A stretch of DNA of 5,315 nucleotides from Sphingomonadaceae bacterium. GTDB taxonomy: Bacteria; Pseudomonadota; Alphaproteobacteria; Sphingomonadales; Sphingomonadaceae. Positions 1 through 5,290 of the stretch are shown piece by piece; within the stretch, counting starts at the first letter, position 1; every line of letters starts with the position of its first letter. Below the pieces are notes generated by a model, which had not been told where the DNA came from, made no database searches, and saw nothing but the letters and a program-made list of their open reading frames with translations. The stretch covers positions 1-5,315 of the forward strand of contig JAGREF010000232.1 of NCBI GenBank assembly GCA_020446665.1, given 5' to 3'. A program made the position numbers and the translations under genes.

Positions 1-1175
1 ACCCGGTCGCCTGACCACACCGCCATGCCGCCATAGGTGGAGGCAGCGGGCGCAGGCTTGAACCGTTCCGCCGTGCGCTCTGCATCCTGCCAGTATCCAT
101 GCGCCACCAGCGGCCCGCAATGGACGAGTTCGCCTTCCTCGCCCGGTTCAGTCACTTCGCCATCATCCCCGATCACGAGAATCTCGGCAAAGGGGACCGC
201 CGTGCCCATGCTTGTCGGGTGGCTATCGACCAGCGTGGGGTCGAGATAGGTCGAGCGGAAAGCTTCAGTCAGGCCGTACATCGGGAACAACATCGCCTGC
301 GGAAAGATACGGCGCAAATCGCGTACCAAATCCTCGGTCAGCGCACCGCCGGAATTGGTCAGCCGCCGCAAGGGCGCGCTGGCTTCCTCTGGCCAGTCGA
401 GTTCGGCCAGCTGGACCCAAAGCGGAGGGACTGCTGCCAGCGTCGTAATCTGATGCTTCGCACAGGCCTTCATCACGTCGCGCGGGAGGAGATAGTCGAG
501 CGGGACCACGCAGCCCCCGGCCCGCCAGGTGCTGAGCAGCTGGTTCTGGCCATAATCGAAGGAAAGCGGCAACACCGCCAGCGTCACATCATCCGCTTCC
601 ATGCGCAGATAATGCGCCACGCTGACTGCGCCGAGCCACATATTGGCATGGCTGAGCATCACCCCCTTGGGCCGCCCGGTCGATCCGCTGGTGTAGAGAA
701 TCGCCGCGAGCTCATCGGTTGGAATCCTTGAGGGCGCTTCAAGACCGCCATAGCGAGAAACGTCTTCCAGCGCCTCGCCTTCCTCTACCACCGCGCAATC
801 AGCGGGCACATCGCCCTCGCCCAGTGTCGCCAGCCGCGCCTTGGTGCCGATCAGCAGCCCGGCCCCGCTATCGGCGAGAATATGGTTTACCTGCGCATGT
901 TTGAGCAGCGGGTTGATTGGCACATGGACCAGTCCGGCCCGCGCTGCGGCGAGCGGCATCAGGCAGGTCAGCTCGCCCTTGGCCGCCCAAGTCGCCACGC
1001 GGGCGCCGGGTTCGGGCAACTGGTCACTCAGCCACATCGCCATTTGAGCGACACGGCTTCTTAAGTCCTTGTAGCTAAGGGTGCCGCTGCGCAGAACGAG
1101 CGCCGGTGCATCATCCTCGCCGCATTCGGCAAGGTGATCGAGTGGCCGGGGATCGGGATCGGGCGCGACGGACAT
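1..1175 (-). CDS. Exosortase A-associated AMP-forming acyl-CoA ligase (partial, C-terminus beyond left edge)
   Basis: This is an ANL-superfamily adenylating enzyme. It would activate a carboxylic acid as acyl-AMP and pass it to CoA or a phosphopantetheine thiol in the cytoplasm. 391 codons are visible, read from the complement. The P-loop-like motif YTSGSTGRPKG is at residues 161-171, YGLTEAFRSTYLDP at 300-313, and the start of the A7 motif (VWSGDR) at 386-391. The last 100 or so residues, with the mobile C-terminal subdomain and its catalytic Lys, lie outside the window. YGLTEAFRSTY, the compact N-terminus and the ACP/hydrolase neighbours match the exosortase A-associated ligase family (TIGR03098, from memory). 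Members of that family usually sit next to a PLP-dependent decarboxylase (TIGR03099), which would be expected downstream, off the left edge. The ATG at 1175 is preceded by GGAGG only 3 nt away, which is short. An in-frame GTG at 1199 is the only nearby alternative. The natural acyl substrate is unknown. Confidence 0.94.
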   Translation of the reverse strand, partial: MSVAPDPDPRPLDHLAECGEDDAPALVLRSGTLSYKDLRSRVAQMAMWLSDQLPEPGARVATWAAKGELTCLMPLAAARAGLVHVPINPLLKHAQVNHILADSGAGLLIGTKARLATLGEGDVPADCAVVEEGEALEDVSRYGGLEAPSRIPTDELAAILYTSGSTGRPKGVMLSHANMWLGAVSVAHYLRMEADDVTLAVLPLSFDYGQNQLLSTWRAGGCVVPLDYLLPRDVMKACAKHQITTLAAVPPLWVQLAELDWPEEASAPLRRLTNSGGALTEDLVRDLRRIFPQAMLFPMYGLTEAFRSTYLDPTLVDSHPTSMGTAVPFAEILVIGDDGEVTEPGEEGELVHCGPLVAHGYWQDAERTAERFKPAPAASTYGGMAVWSGDR

Positions 1176-1178
1176 GAG

Positions 1179-1183
1179 CCTCC
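1179..1183 (-). promoter_or_regulatory. Shine-Dalgarno of the acyl-CoA ligase, unusually close to the start
   Basis: On the complement a perfect GGAGG lies 3 nt before the ATG at 1175, closer than the usual 5-9 nt. No downstream in-frame ATG or GTG lies at better spacing. The ATG is therefore kept, and initiation may be less efficient than the motif suggests. Confidence 0.5.
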
Positions 1184-1184
1184 A

Positions 1185-1190
1185 AAGGGG
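1185..1190 (+). promoter_or_regulatory. Shine-Dalgarno that favours the GTG start of the acyltransferase
   Basis: AAGGGG lies 10 nt upstream of GTG 1201. The in-frame ATG at 1174 has no purine-rich box before it, and its ATG overlaps the divergent ligase start in a shared CATG. This supports the 324-residue form starting at 1201 over the 333-residue form starting at 1174. Confidence 0.45.
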
Positions 1191-1194
1191 AATT

Positions 1195-1205
1195 ATCACT
1201 GTGAT
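1195..1205. promoter_or_regulatory. 11-bp palindrome at the divergent start region, candidate operator
   Basis: ATCACTGTGAT is a perfect inverted repeat about a central base. It lies in the roughly 25-bp divergent gap and covers the GTG of the acyltransferase. TATCAC occurs at 1194-1199 and again at 1216-1221, a spacing of 22 bp or about two helical turns. A regulator bound here could act on both genes, but a palindrome this short can arise by chance. On the complement, GATAAT at 1197-1192 resembles a -10 box for the ligase, without a convincing -35. Confidence 0.25.
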
Positions 1206-2175
1206 TGCAGCCAGCTATCACGACAGGGTTAACGTCTTGCAAGGGGCAAGTGTGGCGATTTCCTCCCCCTTTGACCGGGCGGAGTGGTTCGCCTTGCTCG
1301 CTGATAGCGGGATCGAACCCATGGTCGCGCTGGCGGAAGGCGAAGATGCCGTGGTTGCCATGGCGCTGACCCGCGCCAATGGACGGCTGGAGCCTTTGCG
1401 CAATTGGTACAACTTCACCTGGCGGCAACTCGCACCTGCGGGCGAACGCGGCGATGCGCTGCTGGCGGCGCTGGCGGGAGATCTGAAAAGCCAGTCCCAC
1501 CGGGTTACGCTTTGGCCGGTACCCGACGAAGATGGCTCTGCCACACGACTCGAACGTGCATTTCGAATGGCCGGCTGGCACGTCCGCCGCGAACAATGCG
1601 ATCACAACCATGTGCTGCCGGTAAAAGGTCGTAACTTTGCCGAATATTGGGCCAGCCGCCCGGGCAAGATGCGCACCACGCTGAAGCGCAAGGGTAAGAA
1701 GGTCGATGTCCGGCTGCTGACGCATTTCGATGCGCAGGCCTGGGCCGACTACGAAGCGATCTATGCGCAAAGCTGGAAGCCGGAGGAAGGCGATCCCGCC
1801 TTGCTGCGCCGCTTTGCCGAAGAAGAGGGTGCCGCTGGGCGGATACGGCTCGCCATCGCGTATCACGAAGGGCGCGCTGTCGCCGCGCAATTCTGGACCG
1901 TAGAGGCAGGCTGCGCCTTCATCCACAAGCTGGCCCATCTCGAAGAGACGAAAAACCTCTCCGCCGGGACCACACTCAGCGCTGCCTTGTTTGAACATGT
2001 GATCGATATCGACAAGGTCGAGCTGGTTGATTTCGGCACCGGCAATGATGGCTACAAGGCCGACTGGATGGAGGAAGTGCGCCCACGTTTCCGCATCGAT
2101 TGCCTTGATCCGCGCCAGCCCCGGGCATGGCTGCCCCTGGCCAAGCGTCTTGCAGGCCGCGCCGCGCGCGGCTAA
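1201..2175 (+). CDS. GNAT/FemAB-like acyltransferase of the exosortase cluster (CelD/BcsL type)
   Basis: This is a predicted cytoplasmic N-acyltransferase of 324 residues with no signal peptide or membrane segment. The N-terminal half (SPFDRAEWFALL near residues 21-32) looks like a divergent first GNAT lobe. The C-terminal half carries the family hallmarks: basic GKMRTTLKRKGKK at 155-167 and VDFGTGNDGYKADW at 276-289. The latter corresponds to the DFLxGDxxYK-type signature of the CelD/BcsL acetyltransferases (Acetyltransf_6). Related GNAT and FemAB-like proteins are common in exosortase/PEP-CTERM exopolysaccharide loci. It is the first gene of a plus-strand operon and precedes the ACP gene by 48 bp, so an acyl-ACP donor is plausible but unproven. 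The start was set at GTG 1201 for its Shine-Dalgarno sequence. ATG 1174 would add nine residues. Donor and acceptor are unknown. Confidence 0.85.
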   Translation: MIAASYHDRVNVLQGASVAISSPFDRAEWFALLADSGIEPMVALAEGEDAVVAMALTRANGRLEPLRNWYNFTWRQLAPAGERGDALLAALAGDLKSQSHRVTLWPVPDEDGSATRLERAFRMAGWHVRREQCDHNHVLPVKGRNFAEYWASRPGKMRTTLKRKGKKVDVRLLTHFDAQAWADYEAIYAQSWKPEEGDPALLRRFAEEEGAAGRIRLAIAYHEGRAVAAQFWTVEAGCAFIHKLAHLEETKNLSAGTTLSAALFEHVIDIDKVELVDFGTGNDGYKADWMEEVRPRFRIDCLDPRQPRAWLPLAKRLAGRAARG

Positions 2176-2223
2176 GGGCAGCGCCCAAAGTTCAGGGGCT
2201 CATTTTCAAGGGGGGCCAGCAGA

Positions 2224-2505
2224 ATGAGCGGTCTTGCACCAAGCCGGGGTGAAATTGATACAACATTGCGCGCCATCCTCTGCGATGTGCTCGGCCTTGA
2301 TCCCGATGATGTAGCCGAATTTGACGGTGACACCGGCCTGTTCGGCCATTTGCCGGAACTGGATTCCATGGCCGTGGCCGGCCTGCTCACTGAAATGGAA
2401 GACCGGCTCGACATTCTGATCGAGGATGACGACGTGGATGGCGAGATGCTGGAAACCTATGGCGGGTTGCTTGCCTTTGCCGAAGCCAAGGTCGTCGAAG
2501 GTTAA
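2224..2505 (+). CDS. Free-standing acyl carrier protein, exosortase A-associated
   Basis: This is a small, strongly acidic 93-residue carrier protein. The predicted phosphopantetheine attachment site is Ser48 in the motif PELDSMAVAG (residues 44-53), at the start of helix 2. The first helix (EIDTTLRAILCDVLGLD, 10-26) and the acidic third segment (IEDDDVDGEMLETYGGLLAF) fit the four-helix ACP fold. A 4'-phosphopantetheinyl transferase encoded elsewhere would be needed to activate it. The site reads DSM rather than the DSL of housekeeping AcpP, and the flanking helix is unlike AcpP, so this is a dedicated pathway carrier and not the fatty-acid synthase one. AAGGGGGG at 2208-2215 gives a good ribosome site 8 nt before the ATG. 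The next gene starts 6 bp after the stop. Likely partners are the divergent ligase, which could load it, and the preceding acyltransferase, which could use it. Confidence 0.93.
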   Translation: MSGLAPSRGEIDTTLRAILCDVLGLDPDDVAEFDGDTGLFGHLPELDSMAVAGLLTEMEDRLDILIEDDDVDGEMLETYGGLLAFAEAKVVEG

Positions 2506-2511
2506 GCCTGC

Positions 2512-3198
2512 GTGTACACCAGCTGGACCTGCCCGCTGCCCGGTGGCGGCACCAGCGATGAAATCGCGCTGACCTTTGATCAGGGGCGCAAGCACCGCCT
2601 GCTCGTCATCCCTGCCCTGTTCGATGAAGCGAACAAGATGCGCCGCCACACAGTAGAGGTGATGCGGCGGCTGGACCTGTCCGGCGTGGACAGTTTCCTG
2701 CCCGATCTGGCCGGCTGGAATGACAGCCTTGCCCCCTTGCGCAATCAGACGCTGGAAGGCTGGCGGGCCGGAATCGCAGCGGCCATCGCGGAGTTCCAGC
2801 CCAGCCATGTGCTGACAATCCGCGCCGGGGCCCTGCTCGCGCCCGATGGTCTGCCCGGCTGGCGCCACGCGCCGACCGGCGGCAAACAGGCCCTGCGCGC
2901 CATGCTGCGCGCTCGGACCATCGCCGCGAAGGAAGCCGGGCGCGAAGAGACAATGGAAGCGCTGCAGGCCTTGGGGCGCAGCGAAGGCATCACGCTGGCC
3001 GGATGGCAATTGGGCGCGGACATGTTCGCCGCTCTCGAATCCGCCACGCCCCCGGAAAACGAAATGCAGGCCGAAATCGCGCAATCGCTGCTTGGCGGTG
3101 GCGGTTTATGGCTGCGCGCCGAGCCGGACGAAGACCCCGAACAGGCCGACGCCATGGCCGCCATCATCGCCATTGCCCTGCTGGGAGGGGACGCATGA
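2512..3198 (+). CDS. Degenerate alpha/beta-hydrolase-like protein, probable exosortase A-associated hydrolase 2 relative
   Basis: This is a 228-residue soluble protein. The arrangement resembles the exosortase-associated hydrolase 2 family (TIGR03101, from memory). A strand plus FDEANKMRR (37-45) stands where that family has an F-EE-NK-RR segment. DLAGWNDS (65-72) replaces the D-x-x-GxGDS loop. LTIRAGALLA (101-110) falls at the nucleophile elbow. No GxSxG or GxCxG motif is present there, and no His follows residue 119, so the classical triad appears to be missing. It may be a non-catalytic partner or have a different mechanism. The GTG start lies 6 bp after the ACP stop, with GAAGG at 2497-2501 as the ribosome site. 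The stop overlaps the next start as ATGA. The conserved-looking C-terminus (LWLRAEPDEDPEQADAM) has no function I recognise. Family assignment is moderate; a conserved hypothetical protein is the alternative. Confidence 0.72.
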   Translation: MYTSWTCPLPGGGTSDEIALTFDQGRKHRLLVIPALFDEANKMRRHTVEVMRRLDLSGVDSFLPDLAGWNDSLAPLRNQTLEGWRAGIAAAIAEFQPSHVLTIRAGALLAPDGLPGWRHAPTGGKQALRAMLRARTIAAKEAGREETMEALQALGRSEGITLAGWQLGADMFAALESATPPENEMQAEIAQSLLGGGGLWLRAEPDEDPEQADAMAAIIAIALLGGDA

Positions 3199-3971
3199 AG
3201 CGCCTGCCGCTCAGCTTTCAATGCGATGACACCCGGCTGGCGGGCACGCTCGACACAGGGCCGCTCTCCACCGGCCTGCTCTATGTCAGCGGCGGCAATG
3301 AAATCCGCTCGGGCGCCTTTTCCGGGCAGGCCGCGCTGGCCGCACGGATCGCCAAGGCAGGCTTCCCCGTCTTCCGTTTTGACCGGCGCGGGATAGGCGA
3401 TAGCGACGGCGAAAACCGGGGCTTCCGCAAGAGCCGCAAGGACATCGAATGCGCGCTCGACGCGTTCAAGGCAATGGCCCCGCAAGTCACCAAGGTTGTC
3501 GGCTTCGGCAATTGCGATGCCGCCAGCGCGCTGATGCTGGCAGGCGGCGCAGGGTGTGACCGGCTGGTGCTGTCCAACCCCTGGACCATCGAAGCGGGCG
3601 AAGACGACACGCCCCCGCCCTCCGCCGTGCGCTCGCGCTATATCGAAAAGCTCAAGAACCCCAAGGAGGTCTGGCGCCTGCTGACCGGCGGCGTGAACCT
3701 CGCCAAGCTGGCCAGAGGATTGGGCCAGGCCGCCAAAACCTCCTCCGCCCCCAGCTCGCTGGCGCAAGAGATGGCCGCCGGGATAGAAGGCTTTGATGGC
3801 AAAGTCCAATTCCTGATCGCCAGCGCCGACCGCACCGCGCAAGTCTTTGAAAGCCGCTGGGACAAAGCCGACCCGCGCATCGCACGCTGCGAAGGTGCAA
3901 CCCACGCCTATGTAGAGCCGGACTCGATGGCGTGGCTGGAAGCGCAACTGCTGGCGGTGCTGCGGGGGTAG
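3195..3971 (+). CDS. Exosortase A system-associated hydrolase 1 (alpha/beta-hydrolase with Cys nucleophile)
   Basis: This is a 258-residue cytoplasmic alpha/beta-hydrolase. Visible landmarks in order are SGGNEIRSG (32-40, oxyanion region), FDRRGIGDSDG (62-72), the nucleophile elbow VGFGNCDAAS (102-111), SADRT (210-214) and ATHAYVEP (235-242). These suggest a triad of Cys107, Asp212 and His237. Cys instead of Ser at the elbow and the NCDAAS signature are typical of the exosortase-associated hydrolase 1 family (TIGR03100, from memory). The true start is the ATG at 3195, overlapping the upstream stop by 4 bp, with GGAGG at 3184-3188. The reading frame is open further upstream to 3003, but that part is a shadow of the preceding gene. 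The coupling implies co-translation with the hydrolase-2-like protein. A role as thioesterase or transacylase on the ACP- or CoA-bound intermediate is an inference. Confidence 0.9.
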   Translation: MKRLPLSFQCDDTRLAGTLDTGPLSTGLLYVSGGNEIRSGAFSGQAALAARIAKAGFPVFRFDRRGIGDSDGENRGFRKSRKDIECALDAFKAMAPQVTKVVGFGNCDAASALMLAGGAGCDRLVLSNPWTIEAGEDDTPPPSAVRSRYIEKLKNPKEVWRLLTGGVNLAKLARGLGQAAKTSSAPSSLAQEMAAGIEGFDGKVQFLIASADRTAQVFESRWDKADPRIARCEGATHAYVEPDSMAWLEAQLLAVLRG

Positions 3972-3983
3972 TTTTTGGGCTTT

Positions 3984-4012
3984 GGTTTGCTCTTTTGAAC
4001 CAAGAGCAGACC
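3984..4012. terminator. Hairpin in the convergent gap between the operon and the desaturase
   Basis: The two genes converge with 40 bp between stop codons. GGTTTGCTCTT (3984-3994) pairs with AAGAGCAGACC (4002-4012) around a 7-nt loop. This gives 11 pairs including one G-U when read on the plus strand. A second fold, TTGGTT (3982-3987) with AACCAA (3998-4003), is mutually exclusive. Neither strand has a U-tract right after the stem, so this is not a canonical intrinsic terminator. It may still act as a bidirectional pause or an RNA 3'-end stabiliser. Confidence 0.35.
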
Positions 4013-5094
4013 TAACCCGCCATCCTCTTTGCCTCGGCAAAGGTTACCATGCGCTGTTGCCGCTCGTCCCACAGCGCCAGCCGGAATGCGCTGAGCGATT
4101 TCCATGCCGTGTAGCGGTTGAGATCGCGCAATTCCGGGTGCGTTTTCAGGACTGCGGGCAAGCGGTAGAAGGGGATCGTGCTCGACAAATGGTGCACGTG
4201 GTGGATACCGATATTGCCGGTGAACCAGCGCAGAAGCGGCGGCAGGTCCAGATGGGTGCTGCCCATCAGAGCGGCCTCAGCGAAGGACCATTCGGGTTTG
4301 CTTTTCCAATATGCGTTCGGGAACTGGTGCTGGATGTAAAACAGCCAAACCCCCATGCTCGCGGCGAAGAGCAGGGTTGGCAGGAACACTGCCAGCGTCA
4401 CTCCGAAGCCGGCAAACCACACCGGTACGGCGAGGACTGCCAGAGTGACAATGTTCGTTCCCATCGCGCTGATCCAGAATTTCCAGCCTTCCTTCATCAG
4501 CCCCACTGGCAGGCGATGACGCAGGAGAAAGAGATAGGTGGGGCCAAAACCGAGCAGGCATAACGGGTGGCGATACAGGCGATAGCCGAGCCGCTCTATC
4601 CACGATCTTTCGGAATATTCGCGCACGGTCAGCGTATCGACATCGCCAAAGCCGCGCTTGTCGAGATTGCCCGTCATCGCATGATGGCGCGCGTGGCTGA
4701 GGCTCCAGCAATCATAGGGCGTGAGCGTGAGGACGCCGAGCATCCGCCCGAACCAGTCATTGCCAGCGCGAGACTTAAGGAAGGCCCCATGCCCGCAATC
4801 GTGCTGGATAATGAAGAGCCGCAACAGGAAGAGTCCCGCCAGCGGGGTCAGCGCGAGAGCGAGCAAGTAACCCGCATCAACTGCGGCGATGATCGCAGCG
4901 AACAGCCCCAGAAAGGGGATCAGCGTGATGCCAAGCTCCCCCAGGCTGCGCGCCGGATTCGGATCACGGAACTGCTGAAGGTCGCGCATCAATTGGCGCG
5001 CATCAAGCATGGTAGGGCGGACAATAGCCGCGGCGGCATCTGAACGGGAAACACTCACGGGCGAACCGCTAATATGGCATGGCGCGATTGTCAC
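4012..5094 (-). CDS. Membrane fatty acid desaturase (delta-12/omega-6-like acyl-lipid type)
   Basis: This is an integral inner-membrane di-iron desaturase that inserts a double bond into fatty acyl chains, using O2 and an electron donor such as ferredoxin. From the GTG at 5094 it has 360 residues. The three histidine boxes are intact: HDCGH (98-102), HARHH (134-138) and HHVHH (298-302). There is an additional IQHQFPNAYW (254-263), a segment with a conserved His in this subfamily. Hydrophobic segments are near 53-73, 75-95, 209-229 and 231-254, and the histidine boxes are on cytoplasmic loops. GNLDKRGFGDVDTLTVREY after box 2 is typical of the bacterial omega-6/delta-12 group, but regiospecificity cannot be read from sequence. 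The start is uncertain: GTG 5094, GTG 5058 (MSVSRSD...) and ATG 5010 are in frame and none has a good Shine-Dalgarno. It converges on the exosortase operon and is probably not part of it. Confidence 0.94.
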   Translation of the reverse strand: MTIAPCHISGSPVSVSRSDAAAAIVRPTMLDARQLMRDLQQFRDPNPARSLGELGITLIPFLGLFAAIIAAVDAGYLLALALTPLAGLFLLRLFIIQHDCGHGAFLKSRAGNDWFGRMLGVLTLTPYDCWSLSHARHHAMTGNLDKRGFGDVDTLTVREYSERSWIERLGYRLYRHPLCLLGFGPTYLFLLRHRLPVGLMKEGWKFWISAMGTNIVTLAVLAVPVWFAGFGVTLAVFLPTLLFAASMGVWLFYIQHQFPNAYWKSKPEWSFAEAALMGSTHLDLPPLLRWFTGNIGIHHVHHLSSTIPFYRLPAVLKTHPELRDLNRYTAWKSLSAFRLALWDERQQRMVTFAEAKRMAG

Positions 5095-5173
5095 GCGGGA
5101 TTGTCCATAGTCATGAAATGGACCGATCCCAGACTGACAATTTTCATACTCACCGATATGGAACCGGATGGTC

Positions 5174-5191
5174 GCAAGCCAGCTCGCTTGC
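5174..5191. repeat. Short inverted repeat in the desaturase leader
   Basis: GCAAGC (5174-5179) and GCTTGC (5186-5191) form a perfect 6-bp stem with a 6-nt loop. On the minus strand it directly follows the larger hairpin at 5197-5232, so a desaturase leader transcript could carry two tandem stem-loops. Confidence 0.35.
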
Positions 5192-5196
5192 TGCTG

Positions 5197-5232
5197 CAGC
5201 CCCCTGCTATCTGCTATTCCGCAGAGGGGCTG
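5197..5232. repeat. Long imperfect inverted repeat (strong hairpin) upstream of the desaturase
   Basis: CAGCCCCCTGC (5197-5207) pairs with GCAGAGGGGCTG (5221-5232). This gives 11 pairs with a single bulged A at 5225 and a 13-nt loop, extendable by G-U pairs. No U-tract follows on either strand, so a simple intrinsic terminator is unlikely. It could be an mRNA leader structure of the desaturase or a protein-binding site; the role is unknown. Confidence 0.4.
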
Positions 5233-5275
5233 TGTACCATGCGTTCCAGCAGGCCAGTTTTAAACCAAGAAGCCT

Positions 5276-5290
5276 TGCGGAATCACCGCA
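5276..5290 (-). terminator. Possible weak terminator hairpin at the right edge
   Basis: TGCGG (5276-5280) and CCGCA (5286-5290) form a 5-bp stem with a 5-nt loop that contains the stop codon of the possible edge gene. On the minus strand a moderately T-rich run (TTCTTGGTTT, near 5271-5262) follows. The stem is short, so this is weak. Confidence 0.2.

Larger units (their letters stand above)
5095..5282. other. Intergenic leader upstream of the desaturase
   Basis: No gene is convincing here. Base composition is less GC-rich than in the flanking genes. On the complement the desaturase frame stays open upstream of 5094 to a TAA at 5262-5260, but it has no ATG, GTG or TTG, so it cannot extend the protein by a normal start. 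No good -35/-10 pair for the desaturase was found. TTGTCA at 5138-5133 on the complement resembles a -35 box, but nothing acceptable follows at 16-18 bp. Confidence 0.5.

Noticed and set aside
99..731. 210-codon plus-strand open frame
   Set aside because: It lies opposite the acyl-CoA ligase, whose adenylation motifs are in the other strand's frame; this is a shadow.
1111..1998. 295-codon minus-strand open frame opposite the acyltransferase, and a similar 292-codon frame at 2206-3084
   Set aside because: Both lie antisense to genes with clear family motifs and good ribosome sites, and their translations show no domain or sensible composition.
2176..2186. GGGC-AGC-GCCC mini-hairpin after the acyltransferase stop
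   Set aside because: It has only a 4-bp stem and no U-tract, and it lies inside a co-directional operon just before the ACP ribosome site.
3003..3194. N-terminal extension of hydrolase 1 from the ATG at 3003
   Set aside because: The added residues are an arginine-rich shadow of the preceding gene. The ATG at 3195 has a strong GGAGG and begins where the family fold begins.
2745..4040. 431-codon open frame on the minus strand across both hydrolase genes
   Set aside because: It is antisense to two well-supported genes. Its translation is low-complexity (runs of A, G, R, P and S) with no recognisable domain, as expected for shadow frames in GC-rich DNA.
3982..4563. 193-codon plus-strand open frame opposite the desaturase
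   Set aside because: The minus-strand desaturase has all histidine boxes; the plus frame is its shadow and has no plausible domain.
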